From: Lachnospiraceae bacterium
GTDB lineage: Bacteria > Bacillota > Clostridia > Lachnospirales > Lachnospiraceae
Direction of reading: 5' to 3'
Assembly: GCA_021205755.1 (NCBI GenBank)
Contig: JAJPWX010000046.1
Coordinates: 1 to 64,000, forward strand
DNA: 64,000 nt
In this document: piece by piece, positions 29,652 through 40,725 of the stretch
How positions within the stretch are numbered: the first letter of the stretch is position 1
How the letters are laid out: each line of letters begins with the position of its first letter
Notes under the pieces: model-generated
Database searches by the model: none
What the model was told of the DNA's origin: nothing
Seen by the model: only the letters and a program-made list of their open reading frames with translations
Made by a program: the position numbers and the translations under genes

Positions 29652-30893
29652 ATGAGTTCGATCATTGTGATTGGCGGCGGTGCGGCAGGAATGATGGCTG
29701 CTGTGACCGCCGCCCAGGCGGGGCACGAGGTTCGCCTTTATGAAAAAAATGAAAAGCTGGGAAAGAAGATTTACATCACTGGGAAAGGGCGGTGTAATCT
29801 GACCAATGATTGCGGTGTGGAGGAGCTTTTACAGGCGGTGTGTGTAAACCGGAAGTTCCTCTACAGCGCATTTTATGGTTTTGACAGCCAGAGCACCATC
29901 CGGTTTTTTGAAGAAGCGGGAATGCCTACCAAAACGGAACGCGGCCGAAGGGTGTTTCCGGTTTCGGATCATTCTTCGGATGTGATTGCGGCCTTGATGC
30001 GGAAATTAAAAAAGACGGGAGTGAAAATATATCTGAACCAGGAAGTGAAAAAGCTGCTGCTGGAATCGGACGGGGAAGGGAAAAACGTTGTGCGGGGAAT
30101 TTTGCTCTCATCCGGGCGCCAGGAAAAGGCGGATGCGGTGATTGTTGCTACCGGCGGATTTTCTTATCAGACGACCGGTTCAACCGGGGACGGCTACCGG
30201 TTTGCAAGGGAGAGCGGGCATCAGGTGAGTGAGATTTCTCCGTCGCTTGTTCCCATAGAGACAGAGGGGACGGAAGCGCAGCAAATGCAGGGATTGTCTC
30301 TGCGCAATGTCGAGGCAGCTATATTTGATGGAAAAAAAGAGCTGTACCGGGAATTTGGTGAGATGATGTTTACGCATTACGGTGTGACCGGTCCGCTGAT
30401 TCTTACAGCCAGCAGCCAGATTCAGAAGCCTCTGAAGGAGCGCCCGCTCTTGCTGCTCCTGGATCTGAAGCCGGCGCTTTCCGAAGAGCAGCTGGATGCG
30501 CGTATTCTGCGTGAATTCGAGGCAGCAAAGAATAAACAGTTTAAAAATGTGCTGGGAACGCTGTTCCCCACAAAAATGATTCCGGTGATAGCCCAAAAGA
30601 GCGGTATCTCCGGGGAACGTCCGATCCATGAAATTACACGGGAGGAACGCAAAAATCTGATTCAGATTACAAAACAATTTCCATTGACATTGCTGCGGCT
30701 TCGAGATTATAATGAAGCAATCATTACACGGGGCGGTGTCAGCGTCAGAGAGATCAACCCGACGACGATGGAATCCAAAAAGGTCAAAGGGCTTTACTTT
30801 GCCGGAGAAGTATTGGACGTGGACGCCGTGACAGGCGGTTTCAATCTTCAGATTGCCTGGTCGACGGGCTACGCCGCCGGAGCATCCGTCTAA
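29652..30893 (+). CDS. NAD(P)/FAD-dependent oxidoreductase, HI0933/YhiN-like
   Basis: IIVIGGGAAGMMAAVTAAQAGHEVRLYEKNEKLGKKIYITGKGRCNLTN; ORF opens at 29610. Confidence 0.92.
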   Translation: MSSIIVIGGGAAGMMAAVTAAQAGHEVRLYEKNEKLGKKIYITGKGRCNLTNDCGVEELLQAVCVNRKFLYSAFYGFDSQSTIRFFEEAGMPTKTERGRRVFPVSDHSSDVIAALMRKLKKTGVKIYLNQEVKKLLLESDGEGKNVVRGILLSSGRQEKADAVIVATGGFSYQTTGSTGDGYRFARESGHQVSEISPSLVPIETEGTEAQQMQGLSLRNVEAAIFDGKKELYREFGEMMFTHYGVTGPLILTASSQIQKPLKERPLLLLLDLKPALSEEQLDARILREFEAAKNKQFKNVLGTLFPTKMIPVIAQKSGISGERPIHEITREERKNLIQITKQFPLTLLRLRDYNEAIITRGGVSVREINPTTMESKKVKGLYFAGEVLDVDAVTGGFNLQIAWSTGYAAGASV

Positions 30894-30908
30894 CGAGGAG
30901 AACAATTT

Positions 30909-31577
30909 ATGAGTTTTAATATTGCGATTGATGGTCCTGCAGGTGCGGGTAAAAGTACGATTGCAAAACGCGCAGCCGAGGAACTGTCTTTTATTTATGT
31001 AGACACAGGGGCAATGTACCGGGCGATTGCGCTTGGCCTGCTCCGTAGAGGAACAGACATCAGGGATGAGGCAGCGCTTACAGCGGCGCTGGACGAGATA
31101 AAAGTCAGTATCTGCTATGTAGATGGAGAGCAGCATGTTTATCTGAATGGGGAAGACGTTTCTTCTCTGATCCGTACGGAGACAGTGAGCGATATGACAA
31201 GTCGTTCCTCTGCGATTCCGATGGTACGTGCGAAGCTGACGGATTTGCAGAGAGATCTGGCCAGACGAGAGGACGTGCTGATGGATGGGCGGGATATCGG
31301 TACGGCGATCCTGCCGGATGCGGATCTGAAAATTTACCTGACAGCCAGTGTGGAGACGCGCGCGAAGCGCCGCTATCTGGAACAGGCGCAGAAGGGGGAG
31401 ACATGCAGTCTTGACGAAATTGAGAAAGATATCCGCGAACGTGATTATCGCGATTCCCATCGCGAGACGGCACCGTTAAGACAGGCAGAGGATGCGGTGC
31501 GGATTGACTCCTCTGATATGACAATTGAAGAGGTAGCAGCGGAGATTTTGCGCCTGGTGAAGGAGCGCAGATCATAA
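30909..31577 (+). CDS. cmk: Cytidylate kinase
   Basis: [42 protein letters not shown]. Confidence 0.95.
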   Translation: MSFNIAIDGPAGAGKSTIAKRAAEELSFIYVDTGAMYRAIALGLLRRGTDIRDEAALTAALDEIKVSICYVDGEQHVYLNGEDVSSLIRTETVSDMTSRSSAIPMVRAKLTDLQRDLARREDVLMDGRDIGTAILPDADLKIYLTASVETRAKRRYLEQAQKGETCSLDEIEKDIRERDYRDSHRETAPLRQAEDAVRIDSSDMTIEEVAAEILRLVKERRS

Positions 31578-31623
31578 TATATTAAGAAAGGAATGTCGGG
31601 AAAGTCTGCTCGACGAATATTTC

Positions 31624-34074
31624 ATGCAGTTAAACTATACGGAAAGCGCCCTTAAGGCGCAGCAATTGGCTCAGAAGGCAGCGAAGAGCTGCGGCCAGAG
31701 CTATGTTGGGTCGGAACATTTGCTGATTGGATTGTTGAGGGAGGAGCAGGGCTCCGCAGGCGTGATCCTGCGGGAAAATCATGTGGAAGAAGAAAAGCTG
31801 CTTGCCCTGATTGATCAGCTGATTACACCGGAAGGAGGCATGGCGGTAAAAGAACCGTCCGGCCTGACTCCGCGGACAGAGTCTATTCTGGAAGAGAGTG
31901 CGCAGCTGGCTGTTTTTTTTGATAATCGTGAAATCGGGACGGAGCATATCCTTCTGGCTATGCTGAAGGATATTGAGTGTGTTGCAACGCGCCTGCTTCA
32001 TACGATGGGGATCAATCTCCAGAAGCTTTTTTCAGATATTATCGATGTGACTGGAATTTCAGAAGAGAAATACCGCGAACTGGCAAAGCAGGTTCGGGCG
32101 GAAGGTTCGGGCGGAAGTACGACACCGATGCTGGATCAGTATAGCCGGGATCTGACGGAGCTGGCAGAGGCGCATAAGCTGGACGCGACGGTCGGACGTG
32201 AACAGGAGACCGAGCGGATCATGCAGATTTTGAGCCGCAGGACAAAGAATAATCCCTGCCTGATTGGCGAACCAGGAGTGGGGAAGACGGCGATTGTAGA
32301 AGGACTGGCGCAGAGAATTGTCAATGGGCAGGTGCCGGAACCTATGCAGGGAAAGCGCGTGGTGACGCTTGATATGGCAGGCATGGTTGCGGGCAGTAAA
32401 TATCGCGGCGAGTTTGAGGAGCGCATCAAGCGTATCATCAACGAGGTAATTGATAGCGGCGATGTGCTGCTTTTTGTGGATGAGCTGCACACCATTATCG
32501 GTGCGGGAGGCGCGGAAGGAGCACTTGACGCTTCCAATATTTTGAAACCAGCTCTCTCACGCGGGGAACTGCAGCTGATTGGCGCCACGACGATTGATGA
32601 GTATCGTAAATATATCGAAAAGGATGCTGCCCTGGAGCGGCGTTTCCAGCCGGTGACAGTGGAAGAACCGTCGGAAGAGGAGACGGTGGAGATTTTGAAG
32701 GGGCTGCGGCAGCAGTACGAGCAGCATCATGGCGTCCGGATTACGGATGAAGCGCTGATTGCTGCTGCAAAGCTTTCGAAACGTTATATCAATGACCGTT
32801 ATCTGCCGGACAAAGCGATTGACCTGATGGACGAGGCGGCCGCGCGCTGTCAGCTTGGGTATTATCATGCGTCGGAGGCACAGACTGAGCAGCAGCAGCG
32901 TTACGAGGAACTGGAAGGGCTTCGCGAGGAGGCCCTTAAGGCAGGTGATCTCGCGAAAGCGAAGACGGTCAACGAAGAAATGGAGCAGCTGAACAAAAAG
33001 CGGAACCGGCAGAAAAAACAGCAGAATTCCAGACAGAACGGGAAATCCAGAGCAGTGACGGAGGAGGATATCGCGGACATCGTAGCGATCTGGACAAAAA
33101 TCCCTGTGCAGAAGATCGCGGAGCAGGAAGGGAAAAAGCTTCTGAAGCTCGACACACTTCTCCATTCTCGGGTGATCGGTCAGGATGAGGCCGTACAGGC
33201 GGTTTCCAGGGCAGTCCGCAGAAGCCGTTCCGGTCTGAAAAGCCCCCAGCGCCCGATTGGTTCTTTCCTGTTTTTAGGACCGACTGGTGTGGGAAAGACA
33301 GAACTGTCAAAGGCACTTGCTGATCTGGTATTTGGTACGCCGAACGCGCTGATTCGCTTTGATATGTCCGAGTATATGGAAAAACACAGCGTATCGCGTC
33401 TGGTGGGTTCTCCGCCCGGATATGTCGGATACGATGAGGGCGGACAGCTTAGTGAAAAAGTGCGGCGTAACCCGTATTCCGTTGTTCTGTTTGATGAGAT
33501 TGAGAAAGCGCATCCGGATATTTTTAATATCCTTTTGCAGGTATTGGATGAGGGACATATCACAGACGCCCAGGGACGCAGGATTGATTTTAAGAATACG
33601 ATTCTGATTATGACATCCAATGCCGGGGCACAGTCCATTGTCACGCCAAAGCATCTTGGATTTGGCGCAGGTGATGACGCCGCAAAGAATCATGAGTCAA
33701 TGAAAAACAGCGTGATGGAAGAAGTGCGGCGCATTTTCAAGCCGGAATTTCTGAACCGCATTGATGAGACGATCGTTTTCCACGCACTCAGCGAGGAAAA
33801 TGTGCGTGACATTGCCGGGCTTTTGCTGGATGAACTGAAAAAGAGATGTGAAGAACAGACAGGAGTGAAGATTCATTTCAGTGCAGCCCTGAAGCAGTTG
33901 ATCGCGAAGGAAGGCTATGATCCTAAATATGGGGCGCGGCCGCTGCGCCGCGCGGTGCAGGCAAAGATTGAAGATCCGCTGGCAGATGAAATTCTCTCTG
34001 GACGCATTGCAGCCGGACAGGAGGTGTCGGCAGGTGTGGAAAAAGGGAAGATTGTGTTCCGGGTGAAGGAATAA
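31624..34074 (+). CDS. clpC: ClpC-type ATP-dependent Clp protease ATP-binding subunit
   Basis: N-terminal Clp repeats, two Walker A ([18 protein letters not shown]), C-terminal D2 domain; downstream of cmk, no mcsAB in window. Confidence 0.92.
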   Translation: MQLNYTESALKAQQLAQKAAKSCGQSYVGSEHLLIGLLREEQGSAGVILRENHVEEEKLLALIDQLITPEGGMAVKEPSGLTPRTESILEESAQLAVFFDNREIGTEHILLAMLKDIECVATRLLHTMGINLQKLFSDIIDVTGISEEKYRELAKQVRAEGSGGSTTPMLDQYSRDLTELAEAHKLDATVGREQETERIMQILSRRTKNNPCLIGEPGVGKTAIVEGLAQRIVNGQVPEPMQGKRVVTLDMAGMVAGSKYRGEFEERIKRIINEVIDSGDVLLFVDELHTIIGAGGAEGALDASNILKPALSRGELQLIGATTIDEYRKYIEKDAALERRFQPVTVEEPSEEETVEILKGLRQQYEQHHGVRITDEALIAAAKLSKRYINDRYLPDKAIDLMDEAAARCQLGYYHASEAQTEQQQRYEELEGLREEALKAGDLAKAKTVNEEMEQLNKKRNRQKKQQNSRQNGKSRAVTEEDIADIVAIWTKIPVQKIAEQEGKKLLKLDTLLHSRVIGQDEAVQAVSRAVRRSRSGLKSPQRPIGSFLFLGPTGVGKTELSKALADLVFGTPNALIRFDMSEYMEKHSVSRLVGSPPGYVGYDEGGQLSEKVRRNPYSVVLFDEIEKAHPDIFNILLQVLDEGHITDAQGRRIDFKNTILIMTSNAGAQSIVTPKHLGFGAGDDAAKNHESMKNSVMEEVRRIFKPEFLNRIDETIVFHALSEENVRDIAGLLLDELKKRCEEQTGVKIHFSAALKQLIAKEGYDPKYGARPLRRAVQAKIEDPLADEILSGRIAAGQEVSAGVEKGKIVFRVKE

Positions 34075-34250
34075 AGGATGCACATAGCAACGGCGCAAAG
34101 GAAAACGATTTACGTCGTTTGCTATATATTTTAGAAACGATTTACTGGTTTTTCAGGAACATTTATGCTATAGTAACAATAGTTGTAACTGCAAGGATAC
34201 GGAACCGTTCGTATTCGTCATAACTGTGAGGGCACATAGCCCGCATTCCC

Positions 34251-34273
34251 GGCCTGCTGAGCAGGTCGGGGCA
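34251..34273 (+). promoter_or_regulatory. Strong leader hairpin just upstream of the 34297 CDS
   Basis: cccggcctgc-tga-gcaggtcggg, ~10 bp stem, 24 nt before start codon. Confidence 0.45.
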
Positions 34274-34296
34274 TATTGATCGGGAGGGCATTTTCA

Positions 34297-34710
34297 ATGT
34301 CGGAAATTCATGAGCTGATTTATACAGAAAAGGATGGCACACTGGGATTTGGCAATTATGAGCTGACGGAGAAGTCAAAGAAATCGGATTTTGAGCATGA
34401 TGGAGATCTGTACAAAGTGAAAACATTCGCAGATATTACAAAGCTGGAGCGCAATGGAATGTTTGTGTATGAGTCCGTTCCGGGCACCTCCGTACATAAG
34501 TTTCATGCGACAGGCAACGGTGTTTCCTTTGAGGTGGAAGCGAAGAAGGACGCGCAGATCATTTTAGGCATGGAAGAGGATGCGGAATACAAGGTCTATA
34601 TTCAGGATGTGAATATCGGAAATGTGAAGACCAGCATGGGCGGTAAGCTGGTGCTTAGTGTAGAGACAGGTGCCGCGGATATGGTTTCCGTGAAAGTTGT
34701 GAAGCTCTGA
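34297..34710 (+). CDS. Conserved hypothetical beta-rich protein between clpC and radA
   Basis: MSEIHELIYTEKDGTLGFGNYELTEKSKKSDFEHDGDLYKVKTF; ORF opens at 34276. Confidence 0.7.
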   Translation: MSEIHELIYTEKDGTLGFGNYELTEKSKKSDFEHDGDLYKVKTFADITKLERNGMFVYESVPGTSVHKFHATGNGVSFEVEAKKDAQIILGMEEDAEYKVYIQDVNIGNVKTSMGGKLVLSVETGAADMVSVKVVKL

Positions 34711-34724
34711 AATAAGGAGTAGGT

Positions 34725-36092
34725 ATGGCTGCAAAGACAAAGAGTGTATTTTTCTGTCAGAACTGTGGTTACGAGTCTTCCAAATGGATGGGTCAGTGTC
34801 CCGGCTGCAGAGAATGGAATACGTTTGCGGAAGAACCGAAAGTGGTAAGCAAAAAGGCAGCGTCCGGGACGATACGGCGGGATTCAACGCCGCGTCCCCG
34901 GACGCTTTCTCAGATTGAGATGGGAGAAGCGCCCCGGGTGACGACTGGGATGGGAGAGTTTGACCGTGTCTTAGGAGGCGGGATCGTACAGGGTTCCCTG
35001 GTTCTGGTCGGCGGAGATCCCGGCATCGGCAAATCCACCCTTCTTTTGCAGATGTGCCGGAATCTTGCCGCAAATGGGAAAAAGATTCTTTATGTTTCCG
35101 GTGAAGAATCGCCGCAGCAGATCCGGATGCGCGCGCAGCGTATGGGGGATTTTTCAGAGAATCTGAAAATCCTTTGTGAGACGAACCTGGCGGATATCCG
35201 GGAGACGATTTCACAGGAACGCCCGGATATTGTGATCATTGACTCGATCCAGACCATGTATCACGAGGAAGTGTCTTCTGCTCCGGGCAGTGTGTCACAG
35301 GTACGTGAGAGTACCGGTATCCTGCTTCAGATCGCGAAGGGGATGAATATTACAATTTTTGTGGTTGGCCATGTAACTAAGGAAGGTGTCGTGGCAGGAC
35401 CTCGGGTGTTGGAGCATATGGTAGATACGGTTCTGTATTGTGAAGGGGATCGCTATGCGGCTTACCGTGTGCTGCGCAGCGCGAAAAACCGATTTGGATC
35501 GACCAATGAGATCGGTGTGTTTGAGATGCGCCAGGAAGGACTGGTCGAGGTGCCGAATCCGTCTGAATATATGCTGGAGGGCAAACCGGAGGGAGCGTCC
35601 GGTTCCATTGTGGCTTGCACGATGGAGGGAACCCGACCGGTGCTTTTGGAGGTGCAGGCATTGGTCTGCAAGACCAATCTGGCCTTTCCGCGGCGCACGG
35701 CTGCCGGCACCGATCTGAATCGGGTCAATCTTCTGATGGCTGTTCTGGAAAAACGAGCCGGGCTGCGGCTTTCCTCCAGTGACGCATACGTTAATATAGC
35801 GGGCGGTATCCGTATGAGTGAACCGGCGCTGGATCTGGGAATTGTGCTGGCCGTAGCGTCCAGCTTCAAAGACCAGCCGATTGATGAGAAAACTATCGCG
35901 TTTGGCGAAGTCGGCCTGAGCGGAGAGGTGCGTTCTGTCTCCATGGCAGAGCAGCGCGTCCGCGAGGCAAAGCGACTGGGCTTTACGTCTGTCATTCTTC
36001 CGGAAAGCTGCCGGAAGCAGCTGGTACGTGTGGAGGGAATCGAGCTGATTGGTGTGCGCAGTGTCAGGGATGCGATAATGAAAATTGGATAA
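34725..36092 (+). CDS. radA: DNA repair protein RadA
   Basis: Zn finger CQNCGYESSKWMGQCPGC; GGDPGIGKSTLLLQ; KNRFGSTNEIGVFEM. Confidence 0.96.
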   Translation: MAAKTKSVFFCQNCGYESSKWMGQCPGCREWNTFAEEPKVVSKKAASGTIRRDSTPRPRTLSQIEMGEAPRVTTGMGEFDRVLGGGIVQGSLVLVGGDPGIGKSTLLLQMCRNLAANGKKILYVSGEESPQQIRMRAQRMGDFSENLKILCETNLADIRETISQERPDIVIIDSIQTMYHEEVSSAPGSVSQVRESTGILLQIAKGMNITIFVVGHVTKEGVVAGPRVLEHMVDTVLYCEGDRYAAYRVLRSAKNRFGSTNEIGVFEMRQEGLVEVPNPSEYMLEGKPEGASGSIVACTMEGTRPVLLEVQALVCKTNLAFPRRTAAGTDLNRVNLLMAVLEKRAGLRLSSSDAYVNIAGGIRMSEPALDLGIVLAVASSFKDQPIDEKTIAFGEVGLSGEVRSVSMAEQRVREAKRLGFTSVILPESCRKQLVRVEGIELIGVRSVRDAIMKIG

Positions 36093-36105
36093 AATCTAAA
36101 CAAAA

Positions 36106-36132
36106 AAAGAACCTATAAAACATAGGTTCTTT
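36106..36132 (-). terminator. Terminator hairpin between radA and tRNA-Trp (best U-tract on the minus strand)
   Basis: aaagaacctat-aaaac-ataggttcttt 11-bp stem; minus strand continues ttttttg. Confidence 0.75.
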
Positions 36133-36134
36133 AC

Positions 36135-36205
36135 CAGGGGTTGAGAGAATCGAACTCCCACTAAGAGTTTTGGAGACTCCTGTCATACCACTTGACCAAA
36201 CCCCT
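36135..36205 (-). tRNA. tRNA-Trp (CCA anticodon)
   Basis: Minus strand AGGGGTTTGGTCAAGTGGTATGACAGGAGTCTCCAAAACTCTTAGTGGGAGTTCGATTCTCTCAACCCCTG; anticodon loop CTCCAAA; CCA not encoded. Confidence 0.92.
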
Positions 36206-36375
36206 ATTTGTGACTCACCAGACATTTATACCACAAAAATAGTGGCCTGTCAATCTGTTTTTTTAAAATATTAGAATCAGGAATTAGCAATCACTGGATA
36301 GCTGGGTTACAAAGCGGCCGGGCTATGGTATGGCTCTTGCGTGGCCTGTAAAGGCGCGAAAGAGCGGTGATGGGA

Positions 36376-36404
36376 TTGACAGTTTCAGGGTTCATTGTTA
36401 CAAT
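36376..36404 (+). promoter_or_regulatory. SigA-type promoter upstream of metY
   Basis: TTGACA-17 nt-TACAAT. Confidence 0.75.
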
Positions 36405-36531
36405 ATTCTTTGTGTGCAAATGAATTATTTTGCAATCCGATGCCTGAGGCAGAAGAAAAGAATACCAGAGGGAGCTGTTGGGCGCAGAGTGCGGGAATGG
36501 TTCTCCATAAAAAGGAAGGAAGGACAAAAGG

Positions 36532-37815
36532 ATGAGCGATTATAAAATTGGGACTCGCTGTGTGCAGGGAGGCTATACGCCGGGGAATGGTGAGCCGCGT
36601 CAGATACCAATTGTGCAGTCGACGACATTTCGTTACACAACAAGTGAGGATATGGGAAAACTGTTTGACCTGGAGGCGAGCGGCTATTTTTATTCACGGC
36701 TGCAGAATCCGACGAATGACATGGTGGCAGCTAAGATCACAGAGCTGGAAGGTGGTACCGCCGGGATGCTGACCTCCTCCGGGCAGGCGGCAAACTTTTT
36801 TGCGCTTTTTAATATCTGTGAGTGCGGAGATCACATTGTTTCCTCCTCTTCGATCTATGGCGGTACATTCAATCTGATCGCGGTCACGATGGCAAAAATG
36901 GGGATTACGGCCACTTTTGTCAGCCCGGACGCGAGCGAAGAAGAACTGAATGCGGCGTTTCAGCCGAATACGAAGGCCGTCTTTGGGGAGACCATTGCGA
37001 ACCCGGCGCTGACCGTGCTGGATATTGAAAAATTCGCGAAAGCGGCTCACGCGCATGGGGTACCGCTGATTGTGGACAACACATTTCCAACGCCGGTAAA
37101 CTGCCGCCCATTCGAATGGGGAGCAGACATTGTCACGCATTCGACGACGAAGTATATGGATGGCCACGGTGCGTCTCTGGGCGGAGCAATTATTGATCAC
37201 GGCGTCTTTGACTGGATGGCGCATGCGGAAAAATTCCCGGGGCTGTGCACGCCGGATGAGAGCTATCATGGGATTACATACGCGGAGAAATTTGGCAAGG
37301 AAGGCGCGTTTATTACAAAATGTACCTCTCAGCTGATGCGCGACTTTGGATCTATGCAGTCTCCACAGAATGCCTTTATCCTGAATCTGGGTCTGGAATC
37401 GCTGCATGTCCGCATGCCGAAGCATGTAGAGAATGGGCAGGCTGTGGCAGAATTCCTTTACAACCATCCGAAGGTGGCTTATGTGAATTATTCCGGTCTG
37501 CCGACGGACAAATATTATGCGGTGGCGCAGAAATATCTGCCGAACGGCGGCTGCGGTGTTGTCTCTTTTGGTTTAAAGGGCGGCCGTGAGGCAGCATCAA
37601 TCTTTATGCGGGAATTGAAGCTTGGCGCGATTGAGACCCATGTAGCGGACGCGCGCACCTGCTGTCTGAATCCGGCGACCTCCACGCATCGGCAGATGAA
37701 CGATGAGCAGCTTGCAGAGGCTGGTGTACCGGCAGAGCTGATCCGCATCAGTCTGGGGCTGGAGGATAAGGAAGATCTGATTGCGGATATTGCGAACGCG
37801 CTGGACGCGATCTGA
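36532..37815 (+). CDS. metY: O-acetylhomoserine aminocarboxypropyltransferase / cysteine synthase
   Basis: TRCVQGGYTPGNGEPRQIPIVQSTTF; HSTTKYMDGHG PLP-lysine motif. Confidence 0.92.
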   Translation: MSDYKIGTRCVQGGYTPGNGEPRQIPIVQSTTFRYTTSEDMGKLFDLEASGYFYSRLQNPTNDMVAAKITELEGGTAGMLTSSGQAANFFALFNICECGDHIVSSSSIYGGTFNLIAVTMAKMGITATFVSPDASEEELNAAFQPNTKAVFGETIANPALTVLDIEKFAKAAHAHGVPLIVDNTFPTPVNCRPFEWGADIVTHSTTKYMDGHGASLGGAIIDHGVFDWMAHAEKFPGLCTPDESYHGITYAEKFGKEGAFITKCTSQLMRDFGSMQSPQNAFILNLGLESLHVRMPKHVENGQAVAEFLYNHPKVAYVNYSGLPTDKYYAVAQKYLPNGGCGVVSFGLKGGREAASIFMRELKLGAIETHVADARTCCLNPATSTHRQMNDEQLAEAGVPAELIRISLGLEDKEDLIADIANALDAI

Positions 37816-37918
37816 GTATGAAGCACGTCTTGTATATGTGAATTTTGATAATGAAATACTGCAGTATGCTTTGTCTGCCGGAAAGTACAGGGGAGGACGA
37901 AGCTTATTGTATGGAAAA

Positions 37919-37970
37919 CCCAAAGAAGAAGGTTGTTAAGGGTAACTTTCTTTCTTTGGGCTTTTCTTTT
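37919..37970 (+). terminator. Intrinsic terminator after metY
   Basis: cccaaagaa...ttctttggg stem followed by cttttctttt. Confidence 0.75.
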
Positions 37971-38010
37971 GAATCGAAACTGCGAAGTACTGTCCCTGAA
38001 TAATTACAGC

Positions 38011-38039
38011 TTGACAAATAAATAAGATGGATTTACAAT
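38011..38039 (+). promoter_or_regulatory. SigA-type promoter upstream of degV-family gene
   Basis: TTGACA-17 nt-TACAAT. Confidence 0.75.
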
Positions 38040-38100
38040 CACATCATAACACAAGACGTAGATTTAAAAACCAGATAATGCGAATTTGAGGGAGGATGTT

Positions 38101-38991
38101 ATGAATCGGGATTATGTTTTGAGCTGTTGTTCGACGGTAGATTTGTCAAAGGAGCACCTGGAGAAACGGAATATCCGGTACGCCTGTATGCATTATTCTC
38201 TGGATGGGAAAGAATATTTCGACGATCTGGGGCAGTCGATGCCGTTTGACCAGTTTTATAAGGCAATGCAGGATGGGGCGGAAACAAAGACTTCTCAGAT
38301 TAATGTAGAGGAATTCCTGAAATATTTCCGTCCGTTTTTGGAGCAGGGTCTGGATGTGTTTCATGTGAGTCTCTCAAGCGGGATTTCGGGCACTTATAAT
38401 TCTGCGTGTATCGCGCGGGATACACTTCAGGAGGAGTTCCCGGAACGGAAAATCTGGGTCATCGACTCCCTGGCTGCTTCTTCGGGTTATGGTTTGCTGA
38501 TGGATTTGCTTGCGGACAGACGGGATGCCGGAGTCTCTGCGGAAGAATTGTACGATTGGGTACAGAAGAACCGGCTGACGGTTCATCACTGGTTTTTCTC
38601 GACAGATCTGACTTTTTTTATCAAAGGAGGACGGGTTTCGAAAACAGCCGGTTTCTTTGGAACGATGCTGAATATCTGCCCGCTTCTGAATGTGGATGAT
38701 GAGGGCAAGCTGATTCCGCGCAGTAATATCAGAGGAAAGCGTGCGGTGATCCGCAAGCTTGTAGAGAAAATGAAAGAGCATGCACTGGATGGCACAGCTT
38801 ACAGTGGAAAATGCTATATCTCCAATTCTGCGTGCCCTGAAGACGCCAGGGCAGTTGCGGACCTGGTGGAAAAGACCTTTCCCAACCTGCCTGAGCCAGT
38901 GCTGATTAATAGCATCGGCACGACGATTGGCAGCCATACCGGTCCGGGAACGGTTGCTCTGTTTTTTGTGGGAAACGAAAGAGTTCATTGA
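38101..38991 (+). CDS. DegV family fatty-acid-binding protein
   Basis: LSCCSTVDLSKE, HVSLSSGISGTYNSA, FIKGGRVSKTAGFFGTMLNICPLL, IGTTIGSHTGPGTVALFF. Confidence 0.94.
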   Translation: MNRDYVLSCCSTVDLSKEHLEKRNIRYACMHYSLDGKEYFDDLGQSMPFDQFYKAMQDGAETKTSQINVEEFLKYFRPFLEQGLDVFHVSLSSGISGTYNSACIARDTLQEEFPERKIWVIDSLAASSGYGLLMDLLADRRDAGVSAEELYDWVQKNRLTVHHWFFSTDLTFFIKGGRVSKTAGFFGTMLNICPLLNVDDEGKLIPRSNIRGKRAVIRKLVEKMKEHALDGTAYSGKCYISNSACPEDARAVADLVEKTFPNLPEPVLINSIGTTIGSHTGPGTVALFFVGNERVH

Positions 38992-40466
38992 TCTTCCAGC
39001 TCTTCGCGGTCAATGATCAGCTTGATCGCCCACGGCGGCACATCGACATCGCAATAGTCTTCTTTCAGGAATACAAAAGCGGTGTCATAGGGCGGCTTTT
39101 TGACCGGAAAGATGCCGTAGCCGTCCGTAAAATAGATCAGTCCGCGAAGCTTCGTAAAACAGCCCTGGCGGGCCAGCTCCTGCACACGCGCAAACGGCGG
39201 GCGGAAGTCGGTTCCGCCGAAGCCTCGGATGGTGAAATGCTCCAGATAGTCCCGCATCTCTTCCTGATTTGTGATGAGGACGTCCTCCTGCACCTGATCA
39301 TCACATTGCAGGATATGGACGTGGATTTTTCGGAAAAAGCTTTCTGATTCGCTTAAGATGCGGTAGGTTTCTTCCAGAAAATGCTGCAAAAGCTCACCCT
39401 TGCAGGACATGGAGGTATCCAGCACGATTACGAAATCTTCGATCTTTTTCACTTCTTTTGTCTCAAGCGGCTCAATGAGCGGCATATTGCCGTACAGACC
39501 CATACCGTAATTGTAGTATATGTAGTCGAACGCGTCCAGGTCGACCTGCATTTCTTCTTTTAATACTGAGAACTTTCGCAAGAATTCCCGGTAATCATAG
39601 TGCCTGCGGTTCGCGGCGCTGACCTGTTCTTCCAACGCTTTCACATCGTCAGAGGAATCTTTTCCAAATGTCTCCATTTCCGTCTGCATGCGGTCGCGGA
39701 TGTCTTCCCAGCGTTTTTTTGCTTCGGAAGAAGAAGTATTTGTCTGGTTTGCGGTCGGCGGCTGTTCTTGTGGGCTGTTATTTGGGTTGCTCGAAGCTTC
39801 CTGCTGCGGTGCGGGTATATAAGGCTGCTGCGCACGGTCTGCTTTTTGCCAGCGACTATGGTCGTCTACAGCAAATTCCCGTTTCAGGCGGTCAAGCTGT
39901 GCCTGCACGGGGTGAATCCGGCAAAGGCAGCGGTAAACGCGCTGGGCGGTCAGAGCAGGGCGGGAAGCTGTTCCGCCAGAGGAGGAATTTCTGCCAGAAG
40001 AAGGGCGCGTATTTGTAGAGTCTGGCATATCCGCGTCTTCGGCCAGCGTATGGTAAAATTCCCTTCTAAGAGCCGACATTGGCCGGTGCAGCGCGCGGAT
40101 ATAGAGGCCGTCAATGATCGATTCGACCGCAATGTCACAGGCGAGATTCCAGTATTCCAAATCGCGATCTTTTTGTGTCCAGAGATGCGCAAAGAGACAG
40201 TGCAGGATGCTGTGCAGATAAAGACGGTTCACGTATTCTCGTCCTCTGCGGAAGACCTCGGTCAGCTGATCTGGCTGAAAATAGTAAAAAATACCGTCAG
40301 TGCCTGCCGTACGGATCTGTCCGTCAGGAAGAGGCCTTAGAGTGGCGAGCGCTACATCCAGAAACCGCATATTCAGATATAATTCATTTTGCGCACCGCG
40401 TAAGATGTCCTGCGCGATCTCCGCGAAAGCGAGTGAGCGCGCCTGCTCGTCATAAATAACACTCAT
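38985..40466 (-). CDS. VWA-like / putative metallopeptidase domain protein (DUF2201 type), MoxR partner
   Basis: FVIVLDTSMSCKGELL MIDAS-like motif, IRGFGGTDFRPPF, LIYFTDGYGIFP; likely start MSVIYDEQ at 40466. Confidence 0.85.
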   Translation of the reverse strand: MSVIYDEQARSLAFAEIAQDILRGAQNELYLNMRFLDVALATLRPLPDGQIRTAGTDGIFYYFQPDQLTEVFRRGREYVNRLYLHSILHCLFAHLWTQKDRDLEYWNLACDIAVESIIDGLYIRALHRPMSALRREFYHTLAEDADMPDSTNTRPSSGRNSSSGGTASRPALTAQRVYRCLCRIHPVQAQLDRLKREFAVDDHSRWQKADRAQQPYIPAPQQEASSNPNNSPQEQPPTANQTNTSSSEAKKRWEDIRDRMQTEMETFGKDSSDDVKALEEQVSAANRRHYDYREFLRKFSVLKEEMQVDLDAFDYIYYNYGMGLYGNMPLIEPLETKEVKKIEDFVIVLDTSMSCKGELLQHFLEETYRILSESESFFRKIHVHILQCDDQVQEDVLITNQEEMRDYLEHFTIRGFGGTDFRPPFARVQELARQGCFTKLRGLIYFTDGYGIFPVKKPPYDTAFVFLKEDYCDVDVPPWAIKLIIDREELEDQ

Positions 40467-40725
40467 ATGAAATCCCTCCTGCAGATAAATGCCCGTGTTG
40501 TATAGAATTTGCCGCAAATGGCTGCGTTTCCATATCCTCAAAGTTACACGGTTCATGTGCTCTTACTATACCATGTAAGCTTTCGTATCTGCAATCTTTT
40601 TCTCGATTGTTTCGAATGCCGTTTTGATGAATTCCAAGCCCTGCCTTTTGTTTTGAGCGGGAATGTTTTCCATGAAAAACCCAGAGAAACTCTTGACAGT
40701 CCCTTTTTGCAAGCGTAAACTGAAC

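Noticed and set aside
28257-31460. 400- and 426-aa minus-strand ORFs opposite the histidine kinase, HI0933-like and cmk genes
   Set aside because: Antisense shadows of well-supported genes.
31624-34074. ClpC as part of a ctsR-mcsAB stress operon
   Set aside because: Neighbours are cmk and the 34297 gene; no ctsR or mcsAB in the window, so it is reported only as clpC-like.
36205-36531. Possible S-box or T-box riboswitch upstream of metY
   Set aside because: No S-box core or T-box GGGTGGNACCGCG motif seen; only a clear SigA promoter.
39600-40340. 246-aa plus-strand ORF opposite the VWA protein
   Set aside because: Antisense to the VWA/metallopeptidase gene; no coherent domain.
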